Shown one piece after another: positions 1 through 5,253 of a stretch of DNA of 5,629 nt. The stretch comes from Nitrosospira sp. (GTDB lineage: Bacteria; Pseudomonadota; Gammaproteobacteria; Burkholderiales; Nitrosomonadaceae): assembly GCA_030453055.1 (NCBI GenBank), contig JAKDLC010000158.1, positions 1-5,629 on the forward strand, read 5' to 3'. Within the stretch, counting starts at the first letter, position 1. Every line of letters begins with the position of its first letter. The position numbers were made by a program, and so were the translations under genes. The notes below the pieces were generated by a model, which ran no database searches, was not told where the DNA came from, and saw only the letters and a program-made list of their open reading frames with translations.

Positions 1-1063
1 GTACATCCAGATTGTCTTCCAGCGCGCCCATCCACGGCGTCATTTTTTCTTCTTCGGTGCCGGGCAGAAAGCCGATATCCTCACCCACCGGCACGGTGAC
101 GCGGGTCATGATGATTTCCGAATAAACCTTGTATTCGAGCGTCTGCATCAGGCCGGCGGCCAGCGTAAGCAACGTTTTACCGGTACCCGCCTGCCCCAAT
201 AGCGTGACAAAATCAATTTCCGGGCTCATCAGCAGATTGAGCGCAAAATTCTGCTCGCGATTGCGCGCGGTGATACCCCACACATTGTTTTTCTGGTGTG
301 TGTAATCCTTGAGGGTCTGCAAAACCGCGGTCTTGCCACTGCGTTCCTTGACTTGTGCGTAGAATGGCTTGTCGTGTTCCAGATAAACAAACTGATTGAC
401 CAGAAAATTCGTGCACAGCGGGCCGCTCACGCGATAAAAGGTGTGCCCGGATTGCTGCCACGACTCCATTTCCTTGCTGTGATTGTCCCAGAAATCAACC
501 GGTAGTTCCTGCATGCCCGAAAAGAGGAGGTCCGTGTCTTCCAGGACCTTATCATTGAAATAGTCCTCTGCCGCCAGCCCGAGCGCGCGCGCCTTGATAC
601 GCATGTTAATGTCTTTGGAAACCAGCGCGACGCTGCGATTCAGGCAGGTCTCGTGCAGAAACTTTACCACGCCGATTATCTGGTTATCGGCGCTGCCGCT
701 GGCCAGCCTCACGGGCAGGACGCTACTGATCGCCTGGGTCTGGAGGAAGAGCCGCCCGGTTGCATTCTTGGTGCCATGCAATTCCAGCGAAATGCCCTCG
801 TCTATATCGGCTACCGCGCTGCTAACGATCTCATCCAGAAAGCGGCTTGTCTGACGGGCATTGCGAGCCACTTCCGACATTCCTTTCTTATTATTGTCGA
901 GCTCTTCAAGAGTCACCATGGGAATATAAATATCGTGTTCCTGGAAATGGAACAGGCTGGTGGGGTCATGCATCAGCACATTGCTGTCGAGTACAAATAA
1001 TTTGGGGTTGGCCCGCAAACGAGTGACGGCCGTAATGGGAGAAGCCGATTTTCTGGAACTCAT
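1..1063 (-). CDS. PIN-PhoH family ATPase/ribonuclease (PhoH2/YlaK type), C-terminus cut by window edge
   Basis: The frame stays open from ATG 1063-1061 to the left edge, giving 354 complete codons. The N-terminus is a PIN ribonuclease domain (about residues 22-160). Its metal-binding acidic residues are visible: D26 in VLDSNVLMHDP, E54 in VTLEELD, D126 in SADNQII and D151 in VSKDINMRIKA. After a linker comes the PhoH P-loop ATPase domain with Walker A GQAGTGKT at residues 290-297, then the PhoH-typical stretch TRVTVPVGEDIGFLPGT. Related PIN-PhoH proteins are about 440-470 residues, so the final hundred or so residues, with Walker B and later motifs, lie outside the window. PIN-PhoH (PhoH2) proteins are described as RNA-unwinding, RNA-cleaving enzymes; the cellular role here is inferred. 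The ATG overlaps the stop codon of the upstream peroxiredoxin gene (ATGA), and GAGAGGAG sits just before it, which supports this start and translational coupling. Confidence 0.93.
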   Translation of the reverse strand, partial: MSSRKSASPITAVTRLRANPKLFVLDSNVLMHDPTSLFHFQEHDIYIPMVTLEELDNNKKGMSEVARNARQTSRFLDEIVSSAVADIDEGISLELHGTKNATGRLFLQTQAISSVLPVRLASGSADNQIIGVVKFLHETCLNRSVALVSKDINMRIKARALGLAAEDYFNDKVLEDTDLLFSGMQELPVDFWDNHSKEMESWQQSGHTFYRVSGPLCTNFLVNQFVYLEHDKPFYAQVKERSGKTAVLQTLKDYTHQKNNVWGITARNREQNFALNLLMSPEIDFVTLLGQAGTGKTLLTLAAGLMQTLEYKVYSEIIMTRVTVPVGEDIGFLPGTEEEKMTPWMGALEDNLDV

Positions 1064-1533
1064 GACTCCTCTCTGGGCAAGGTTTTTACGAACTCCAGCA
1101 CTTCCTTGACATGGTCGGGGACCTTGACGCCCCGCCATTCCCTCCGCAATATCCCCTTCGCGTCCAGCACAAAGGTACTGCGCTCGATGCCGCGAACCTG
1201 CTTGCCGTACATGTTTTTCATCTTGATGACGCCAAACAGCTTGCAGGCGGTTTCGTCCGTGTCGCTCAAAAGCTCGAAGGGAAAATTCATCTTTTTCCTG
1301 AAGTTCTCGTGCGACTTGATGCTGTCCCGCGAGACGCCCACAATCTCGCAGTCGAGTCCGGCGAATTCGGTGTAAGCGTCGCGGAACTGCTGGCCCTCGG
1401 TGGTACAGCCTGGCGTGTCGTCTTTGGGGTAAAAATAAATGACCAGGTTCTTTTTCCCGGAGGCTTCTGATAAACGGAATACCTTATTGCCGGTGGAAGG
1501 AAGCTCGAAATCGGGAATGGGCTGATTTAACAT
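1060..1533 (-). CDS. bcp: Thiol peroxidase of the Bcp/PrxQ peroxiredoxin family
   Basis: This 157-residue protein has normal Bcp length and should reduce hydrogen peroxide and organic hydroperoxides in the cytoplasm. The peroxidatic cysteine is C43 in the motif DDTPGCTTEG, with T40 and P41 before it. R115 in RGIERSTFVLD matches the conserved active-site arginine. The two usual resolving-cysteine positions are not cysteine: C43+5 is Q48, and the PrxQ alpha-3 position (C43+36) is R79, in SHENFRKKMNF. Other cysteines are C62 and C97; C97 aligns with a non-essential cysteine of E. coli Bcp. The enzyme may therefore work as a 1-Cys form or use an unusual partner. Only a weak GAGAA lies before the ATG. 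The gene overlaps phoH by 4 nt and lies 90 bp from queD, with a possible promoter between. Confidence 0.95.
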   Translation of the reverse strand: MLNQPIPDFELPSTGNKVFRLSEASGKKNLVIYFYPKDDTPGCTTEGQQFRDAYTEFAGLDCEIVGVSRDSIKSHENFRKKMNFPFELLSDTDETACKLFGVIKMKNMYGKQVRGIERSTFVLDAKGILRREWRGVKVPDHVKEVLEFVKTLPREES

Positions 1534-1567
1534 TGAGAAATTCTCGCTTTTGTTGGATTTTGCTATG

Positions 1568-1595
1568 ATGTTAACAAAAAAATAGCGGAAAACAA
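1568..1595 (-). promoter_or_regulatory. Possible sigma70 promoter for bcp-phoH
   Basis: On the minus strand TTGTTT (1595-1590) and TAACAT (1573-1568) are separated by 16 bp in an AT-rich gap. This would start transcription near 1561, about 28 nt before the bcp ATG. Each hexamer matches the consensus only partly (3/6 and 4/6), so read-through from queD is a real alternative. Confidence 0.3.
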
Positions 1596-1623
1596 CGAAT
1601 AAATATTAAACTGCGAACCATTT

Positions 1624-2073
1624 TCAAACTCTGCCCCGCACTGCATCCGCCCAGCAATTGGGCGTTTCGAACAAACGCACCTGCTCCAGCCTGAGGTGGT
1701 TGCCATAGGTGTCCTGATAGGCGGCGTCAAGGATGCGGAATGCGATGAGCGCGAGATTTTCCGCCGTTGGCGGGACCTCCAGCACCACCGTTTTGTGGTC
1801 CTCGAGAGATCGAAGAAATTGCAATACCACCATGTCTTTCGAGTACACCAGGAAGGCGTGATCCCATTCGTCTACCAGCGCGGTACAGGCAATGCGCTTC
1901 ACTTCTGAATAATCCATCACCATTCCTTGCTCGGCGGCGCCTGTCTCAGTGATAATGTCGCCAGACAAGGTGATTTCAACGGCGTAACGATGACCATGCA
2001 GGTGGCGGCATTGGCTATTGTGGGAAGGTATGCGGTGGCCGGCGTCGAATTCCAGCCTGCGGGTGATTAACAT
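1624..2073 (-). CDS. queD: 6-carboxy-5,6,7,8-tetrahydropterin synthase (queuosine pathway)
   Basis: QueD converts 7,8-dihydroneopterin triphosphate to 6-carboxytetrahydropterin on the way to queuosine in tRNA. The preferred start, ATG 2073-2071, gives 149 residues beginning MLITRRLEFDAGHRIP, as in betaproteobacterial homologues I recall. The zinc-binding histidines are H13 (DAGHRIP) and H26/H28 (CRHLHGH), with catalytic C22 four residues before H26 as in E. coli QueD. D71-H72 in EWDHAFL and E136 in LFETPNCW match the remaining catalytic positions, so the enzyme looks intact. A GTG at 2100-2098 would add nine residues but does not fit the family start. There is no Shine-Dalgarno before the ATG. 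A predicted transcription start at about 2074 suggests a leaderless message. The gene is divergent from a radical SAM gene that is not recognisably queE. Confidence 0.93.
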   Translation of the reverse strand: MLITRRLEFDAGHRIPSHNSQCRHLHGHRYAVEITLSGDIITETGAAEQGMVMDYSEVKRIACTALVDEWDHAFLVYSKDMVVLQFLRSLEDHKTVVLEVPPTAENLALIAFRILDAAYQDTYGNHLRLEQVRLFETPNCWADAVRGRV

Positions 2074-2074
2074 T

Positions 2075-2950
2075 ATGCGGATTGTAGCATTGCAGCACAC
2101 CCCTAAACTATTGAATGTTGCCGATCACAGCCGCGACAGTGCGGGGATGACCTACATCTATCCGGTCGTGTCGCGTCGCGCGGGAGGCGTGTCGGTGGGC
2201 GTCAATCTCAATCCCAACAATGCTTGCAACTGGCGTTGCATTTATTGCCAGGTCCCCGAACTCAAGCGCGGTACGGCGCCGGTGATTGATCTGGTCAAGC
2301 TTGAAATGGAACTGCGCACGTTTCTTCATGAAATTCTGCATGGTGACTTTATGCGGACACAGGCGCCTCCCGAAGCAAGGCGCATCAATGACATCGCCTT
2401 ATCGGGCAATGGCGAGCCCACCAGCGCCAGGGAATTCGAGCAGGTGATCGAATTGATTGGGCAAGTAAAGCGCGATTACGATTTGCCTGAGGCGCTCAAA
2501 CTGGTATTGATCACCAATGGCAGTCTGATCGACCGGCCTGGCGTGCGGGCAGGGTTGCGTCGAATGGCGGGGCTTAACGGGGAGATCTGGTTCAAGCTGG
2601 ACAGCGTCACGCGCGAGGGGAGGCAGCGCATCAATAATACACGAATGAACGTGAAGCGGGTGCGCGAAAACCTGCAACTAGCCGCATTGCTGTGCCCCAC
2701 CTGGCTGCAAACCTGCGTGTTTCAAACCGACGGCACGCCGCCCGCTCCCGTGGAAACAGACGCTTATCTGAATTTTATAGAAGAGTTGTTACGGGAAGGC
2801 GTACCACTGCGGGGCGTCCTGCTATATGGGCTTGCGCGCCCCTCCATGCAGCCGGAAGCGCCGCGGCTGACAAAAATCGACCGGGACTGGATGGAGATAT
2901 TTTGCGCGAAAATCCAGGCTCTCGGCCTCGCTGTCAAGCTCACCCCTTGA
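2075..2950 (+). CDS. Radical SAM protein of unknown substrate (COG0731-like), divergent from queD
   Basis: The 291-residue protein has the radical SAM [4Fe-4S] motif as CX3CX2C at C51, C55 and C58 (NACNWRCIYCQV). This is followed by LSGNGEPT at 109-116, the glycine-rich SAM-binding motif (GGEP type), then ITNGS at 146-150 and WFKLDS at 172-177 in the expected order. It therefore probably cleaves S-adenosylmethionine to make a 5'-deoxyadenosyl radical. It lacks the usual N-terminal signature of QueE, so I do not assign the queuosine step. The substrate is unknown. ATG 2075 is chosen because GGGTGA precedes it by about 8 nt; an earlier ATG at 2018 lies deep inside queD on the opposite strand. 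Starts at TTG 2111 or ATG 2147 are also possible, since the strongly family-like sequence begins near VADHSRDSAG (residue 15). Confidence 0.87.
   Translation: MRIVALQHTPKLLNVADHSRDSAGMTYIYPVVSRRAGGVSVGVNLNPNNACNWRCIYCQVPELKRGTAPVIDLVKLEMELRTFLHEILHGDFMRTQAPPEARRINDIALSGNGEPTSAREFEQVIELIGQVKRDYDLPEALKLVLITNGSLIDRPGVRAGLRRMAGLNGEIWFKLDSVTREGRQRINNTRMNVKRVRENLQLAALLCPTWLQTCVFQTDGTPPAPVETDAYLNFIEELLREGVPLRGVLLYGLARPSMQPEAPRLTKIDRDWMEIFCAKIQALGLAVKLTP
2081..2089 (-). promoter_or_regulatory. Extended -10 promoter element for queD (leaderless start predicted)
   Basis: The minus strand reads TGC-TACAAT, an extended -10 (TGn) followed by a 5/6 match to TATAAT. The -35 region is weak. Normal spacing puts transcription start at about 2074, next to the queD ATG at 2073. 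This agrees with the lack of any ribosome binding site. The element lies inside the first codons of the divergent radical SAM gene. Confidence 0.45.
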
Positions 2951-2959
2951 CAGTCGGAC

Positions 2960-2996
2960 TTGGTCCCGCCAGATGATATTCGCGAGACGGGATCAA
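2960..2996. other. Stem-loop between convergent genes
   Basis: TTGGTCCCG (2960-2968) pairs with CGGGATCAA (2988-2996) as a nine-base stem with one G-U pair and a 19-nt loop. It sits in the 71-bp gap between the radical SAM and XRE genes, where a shared terminator would be useful. No T-run follows on either strand, so it does not meet the rule for an intrinsic terminator. Confidence 0.25.
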
Positions 2997-3021
2997 CAGT
3001 CGTTGGGGTGGTTCGCCGGGA

Positions 3022-3306
3022 TTATTTCGACTTGGCGGTTTTCTTCAGACTCTTGTACAGATCAGGATCCTGGCTTTTCAGCATTGCGGCCACAGCCAGA
3101 TCATCTTTTTTGATCTTGGTCAGGTCGATGTGCTCGACATGCACAAGCCGTACAAGTTCTCTTACCGGTCTTGGCATATTTCGCCCGCTTTCATAACGGG
3201 AGCCGCCACTTTGCGTTACGCCGACCTTGCTCCAGAAATCATGCTGATTCAGTCCGAGCTTACGGCGGATTTCACGTGGGTTGGATATTTCTTCAAAGAG
3301 TTTCAT
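3022..3306 (-). CDS. Small XRE-type helix-turn-helix transcriptional regulator
   Basis: This 94-residue protein carries an XRE/Cro-like helix-turn-helix over about residues 8-60. NPREIRRKLGLNQHDFWSKV forms the first helices and TQSGGSRYESGRNMPRPVRE covers the recognition helix and the following turn. A lysine-rich tail (KSLKKTAKSK) follows. There is no second domain, so it is probably a dimeric DNA-binding protein. The targets are unknown; proteins of this type occur widely as stand-alone genes in betaproteobacteria. ATG 3306-3304 is supported by GAGAG seven bases upstream. The AT-rich upstream region has an extended -10 and a pair of tandem 11-bp repeats that could be its own operator. It converges on the radical SAM gene and is divergent from lysC across a 313-bp gap. 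No toxin-like partner is adjacent. Confidence 0.88.
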   Translation of the reverse strand: MKLFEEISNPREIRRKLGLNQHDFWSKVGVTQSGGSRYESGRNMPRPVRELVRLVHVEHIDLTKIKKDDLAVAAMLKSQDPDLYKSLKKTAKSK

Positions 3307-3334
3307 GAGTCAGCTCTCAATAAGTTATCGTATG

Positions 3335-3356
3335 GGTTATGTCAAGGTTATGTTGA
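3335..3356. repeat. Two tandem 11-bp repeats, possible XRE operator
   Basis: GGTTATGTCAA (3335-3345) is followed at once by GGTTATGTTGA (3346-3356). The first eight bases and the last base are identical, 9 of 11 in all. The 11-bp period places both copies on the same face of the helix. They lie just downstream of the predicted -10 of the XRE gene, a typical place for an autorepressor site. TTATCG also occurs on both sides (3325-3330 and 3361-3366) and again at 3430-3435. Confidence 0.4.
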
Positions 3357-3359
3357 AAG

Positions 3360-3368
3360 ATTATCGCA
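3360..3368 (-). promoter_or_regulatory. Extended -10 promoter element for the XRE gene
   Basis: The minus strand reads TGC-GATAAT, an extended -10 followed by a 5/6 match to TATAAT. Transcription would start near 3353, leaving a leader of about 47 nt that contains the GAGAG ribosome site. No good -35 is seen, which an extended -10 can tolerate. Confidence 0.45.
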
Positions 3369-3549
3369 CATTCATAAATTTAATTTGTTTTTTTGTTCTA
3401 TGCAAGCATTAAGTGCATCTATTCAACATTTATCGTGATTGCTCCAGGTTATCATTATTGCATATGCTTAGTAATCTTTCCGGTATTCGGTTAAAATTGA
3501 CATTCTTCCGCAATCAAGTTCTCCGCATCTTGCGGCGTAATTGATTCAA

Positions 3550-3565
3550 CATATGAGCATATGAG
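3550..3565. repeat. Perfect tandem 8-bp repeat CATATGAG x2 upstream of lysC
   Basis: The two copies are at 3550-3557 and 3558-3565, about 55-70 bp before the lysC start. A second repeat pair, CCTTGGTTT, lies directly downstream at 3569-3577 and 3589-3597, spaced 20 bp (about two helical turns). The function is unknown; a regulator site or replication slippage are both possible. Confidence 0.5.
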
Positions 3566-3619
3566 ACCCCTTGGTTTGCGGCAGAGTTCCTTGGTTTCGA
3601 TATAAAAGCGTCGATAAGC

Positions 3620-4849
3620 GTGACACTCATCATCCAAAAATATGGCGGTACATCGGTTGGCAGCACCGAACGTATTAAAAACGTTGCACGCCGGATAGCA
3701 AAATTTCAGTCTCGCGGCCACCAGGTAGTGGTCGTGGTTTCCGCCATGAGCGGAGAAACCAATCGTCTTATTGCGCTGGCCAGGGAATTTCAGGCCCATC
3801 CCCATCCGCGTGAACTGGATGTCATGGTGTCGACCGGTGAGCAGGTTTCTGTTGCCCTGCTGTCGATGGCGCTGATGGATCTCGGTGTCAAAGCAAAAAG
3901 CTACACCGGGGCGCAAGTGAGGATACTTACCGACAGCGCCCACACCAAAGCACGCATACTGGAAATCGATGAGAATAAAATACGCGCCGACCTTGATGCG
4001 GGGTATGTAGTGGCAGTGGCGGGGTTCCAGGGAGTGGACGAAACGGGCAATATCACCACACTGGGCCGCGGCGGGTCTGACACGACCGGTGTCGCGTTAG
4101 CGGCGGCGCTTAAGGCCGAAGAGTGCCAGATTTACACCGATGTGGAGGGTATTTACACGACTGACCCGCGTATCGTGCCTGAAGCCCGAAAACTCAAGAC
4201 CGTTACGTTTGAGGAAATGCTCGAAATGGCGAGCCTCGGTTCCAAGGTGCTGCAAATTCGCGCAGTCGAATTTGCCGGTAAATATAAGGTCAGGTTGCGG
4301 GTGTTGTCCAGTTTCAATGAAGAGGGCGAAGGCACCCTGATTACTTTCGAGGAAGGCGAAAACATGGAACGCGCGATTATTTCGGGTATAGCATTCAACC
4401 GTGACGAGGCGAAGATTACTGTGCTCGGCGTGCCGGATCACCCCGGCATTGCTTATCAAATCCTGGGCCCGGTGGCCGACGCCAATATCGACGTGGATAT
4501 GATCATCCAGAATGTCGGTCACGATGGATTGACAGATTTCTCATTCACCGTACACCGGAATGAGTTTGCCAGAACCATGCATATCCTCGAGAATCAGGTG
4601 CAGCCCCATATCGGCGCACGCGGCGTGATCGGCGGGGACCGAATAGCCAAGGTGTCGGTGGTCGGTGTGGGGATGCGCTCGCACATCGGCATCGCCAGCA
4701 AAATGTTTCGCGCCCTGGCGGAAGAAGGCATCAACATCCAGATGATTTCCACTTCCGAAATAAAGATTTCCGTGGTGGTGGACGAGAAATACATGGAGCT
4801 CGCGGTGCGGGTGTTGCACAAGGTTTTCGAACTGGACCAGGTATCCTGA
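3620..4849 (+). CDS. lysC: Aspartate kinase, ACT-domain regulated
   Basis: LysC phosphorylates L-aspartate with ATP, the first step toward lysine/diaminopimelate, threonine and methionine. The 409-residue protein fits the alpha-type bacterial family. The kinase domain (about 1-245) has KYGGTSVGS at 7-15, VSAMSGETN at 40-48, STGEQVS at 71-77 (E74) and GRGGSDTTG at 149-157. Two ACT domains follow, about 262-340 and 343-405, with the effector-site stretch STSEIKISVVVD starting at 377. In relatives these ACT domains mediate lysine and threonine feedback; the exact effectors here are inferred. The start is GTG 3620, chosen because MTLIIQKYGG matches the family N-terminus; the ribosome site is poor. 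Within the gene, GAGGAAGG (4349-4356) precedes in-frame ATG 4364 (Met249), exactly where the beta subunit of LysC begins in Corynebacterium. A 161-residue regulatory subunit may therefore also be made. Confidence 0.97.
   Translation: MTLIIQKYGGTSVGSTERIKNVARRIAKFQSRGHQVVVVVSAMSGETNRLIALAREFQAHPHPRELDVMVSTGEQVSVALLSMALMDLGVKAKSYTGAQVRILTDSAHTKARILEIDENKIRADLDAGYVVAVAGFQGVDETGNITTLGRGGSDTTGVALAAALKAEECQIYTDVEGIYTTDPRIVPEARKLKTVTFEEMLEMASLGSKVLQIRAVEFAGKYKVRLRVLSSFNEEGEGTLITFEEGENMERAIISGIAFNRDEAKITVLGVPDHPGIAYQILGPVADANIDVDMIIQNVGHDGLTDFSFTVHRNEFARTMHILENQVQPHIGARGVIGGDRIAKVSVVGVGMRSHIGIASKMFRALAEEGINIQMISTSEIKISVVVDEKYMELAVRVLHKVFELDQVS
4349..4366 (+). promoter_or_regulatory. Internal ribosome binding site and start for a possible LysC beta subunit
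   Basis: GAGGAAGG is followed by a 7-nt spacer and an in-frame ATG (Met249 of LysC). The product would run to the lysC stop (161 residues, MERAIISGIAFNRDEAKITV...) and consist of the two ACT domains. This signal is stronger than the one at the main GTG start. Separate alpha and beta LysC subunits from internal starts are established in Bacillus subtilis and Corynebacterium glutamicum; their presence here is inferred. Confidence 0.55.
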
Positions 4850-4857
4850 ACTACGCG

Positions 4858-4889
4858 AAACAGTGCCCAAGCACCGAGACGCATTGTTT
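4858..4889 (+). terminator. Weak candidate lysC terminator hairpin
   Basis: AAACAGTGC (4858-4866) can pair with GCATTGTTT (4881-4889), nine pairs including one G-U, around a 14-nt loop. It starts 9 nt after the lysC stop. The stem is AT-rich at its base and no clean T-run follows. Its right arm overlaps the -35 of the tRNA promoter, so this is a tentative call. Confidence 0.25.
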
Positions 4890-4916
4890 GACCGAAGGGT
4901 GGTAAACCGCTATCCT
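4888..4916 (+). promoter_or_regulatory. Sigma70 promoter of the tRNA-Ser gene
   Basis: TTGACC (4888-4893, 5/6) and TATCCT (4911-4916, 4/6) are separated by exactly 17 bp. Transcription should start near 4923, about 8 nt before the mature tRNA. The tRNA thus appears to be an independent unit and not dependent on lysC read-through. Confidence 0.65.
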
Positions 4917-4930
4917 AATGCCTCTTTTTT

Positions 4931-5023
4931 GGAGAGATGGCCGAGTGGTCGAAGGCGCTCCCCTGCTAAGGGAGTATAGGCTCAAAAAGCTTATCGAGGG
5001 TTCGAATCCCTCTCTCTCCGCCA
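4931..5023 (+). tRNA. tRNA-Ser (anticodon GCU, reads AGC/AGU)
   Basis: The acceptor stem GGAGAGA (4931-4937) pairs with TCTCTCC (5013-5019). Discriminator G5020 follows, and the CCA end is encoded at 5021-5023. The anticodon stem CTCCC/GGGAG encloses the loop CTGCTAA with anticodon GCT at 4965-4967. The long variable arm (4975-4995), with ATAGGCT pairing to AGCTTAT, is the class II hallmark of serine tRNAs. The T arm is GAGGG-TTCGAAT-CCCTC (4996-5012). All parts are intact. The accessory genes just downstream make the 3' end a plausible integration site, but no second copy of it is seen in the window. Confidence 0.97.
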
Positions 5024-5175
5024 ATAATTTCTATATTGACGCTGAGGCATGGTGAAAGGAAAGCACCGTGCCGAAGCGGTGGGTATTGGAACTTCCTGAA
5101 CTACCTCCGACTGATGCAGGAGTAGAAGAACGTCCTTCCTGTTAAAGCACATTCGTCATTTTGGCCTGACCGGCT
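5024..5175. other. Spacer of unknown origin between tRNA-Ser and toxin stump
   Basis: I recognise no gene, insertion-sequence end or copy of the tRNA 3' end in this stretch. It contains a short inverted repeat CACCG/CGGTG (5064-5068 and 5077-5081) and an imperfect hairpin CTACCTCC/GGAGTAG around 5101-5125. A plus-strand frame from TTG 5036 to TAG 5123 encodes 29 residues ending GGYWNFLNYLRLMQE. It reads like the tail of a protein, but I cannot place it. The stretch also holds the out-of-family tail of the toxin remnant. Confidence 0.5.
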
Positions 5176-5253
5176 CCAATCTTTCTCCACGAAAGATTCT
5201 TTCATGCCTTTCAGCGTGGCAACTTCGATGAGAAGATCTTTATCGGGCCACAC
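5101..5253 (-). pseudogene. Truncated AbiEii-like nucleotidyltransferase toxin remnant
   Basis: A frame opens at GTG 5253-5251, overlapping the end of the antitoxin gene by 14 bp, and stops at TAG 5103-5101 after 50 codons. The first 26 residues (MWPDKDLLIEVATLKGMKES followed by FVEKDW) match the start of AbiEii-type toxins, where an EKDW segment precedes the nucleotidyltransferase core. From about 5175 onward the sequence (SRSGQNDECALTG...) no longer resembles the family, and a toxin of roughly 250-300 residues is reduced to a stump. No nucleotidyltransferase GS/D-x-D motif survives, so it should be non-toxic. The order antitoxin then toxin with overlapping ends is typical of type IV pairs. 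The assignment rests on a short match and on context. Confidence 0.6.

Larger units (their letters stand above)
3307..3619. other. Divergent intergenic region between XRE gene and lysC, no gene seen
   Basis: This 313-bp stretch is clearly AT-richer than the flanking genes and has no convincing coding frame. It holds the XRE promoter elements on its left. On its right are a small hairpin CCGCA-TCT-TGCGG (3523-3535), the tandem 8-mer CATATGAG (3550-3565) and a repeated CCTTGGTTT (3569-3577 and 3589-3597). A perfect TTGACA at 3497-3502 has no acceptable -10 at normal spacing. TATAAA at 3601-3606 could be a -10 for lysC, with a leader of only about 7 nt, but has only a poor -35. I see no riboswitch or leader peptide that I can support. 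Confidence 0.6.

Noticed and set aside
653..1000. 115-residue plus-strand frame
   Set aside because: It lies antisense to the PIN domain of the phoH gene, whose minus-strand frame carries clear conserved motifs.
1111..1470. 119-residue plus-strand frame
   Set aside because: It is antisense to bcp, which is a complete and recognisable peroxiredoxin.
2018..2074. Start of the radical SAM gene at ATG 2018
   Set aside because: The extra 19 residues (MWEGMRWPASNSS...) are the opposite strand of the conserved queD zinc-site region; ATG 2075 has a better ribosome site.
2074..2100. GTG start of queD at 2100
   Set aside because: It would add MCCNATIRI ahead of the family-typical MLITRRLEFDAGHR start, and the predicted promoter -10 falls inside this stretch.
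3317..3345. TTGACA (3345-3340, minus) with TATTGA as an XRE promoter
   Set aside because: The -10 match is poor, and transcription would start about 4 nt before the ATG, losing the ribosome site. The extended -10 at 3360-3368 fits better.
3497..3502. Perfect TTGACA upstream of lysC
   Set aside because: No hexamer resembling TATAAT occurs 15-19 bp downstream.
3491..3943. 150-residue open frame on the minus strand
   Set aside because: More than half lies antisense to the conserved kinase domain of lysC, the translation has no recognisable motif, and no ribosome site supports it.
4097..4522. 141-residue minus-strand frame inside lysC, and a similar one at 4541-4870
   Set aside because: These are opposite-strand shadows of the strongly conserved lysC coding frame.
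5036..5125. 29-residue plus-strand frame from TTG 5036
   Set aside because: There is no ribosome site and no recognised family; it is kept only as an observation on the spacer.
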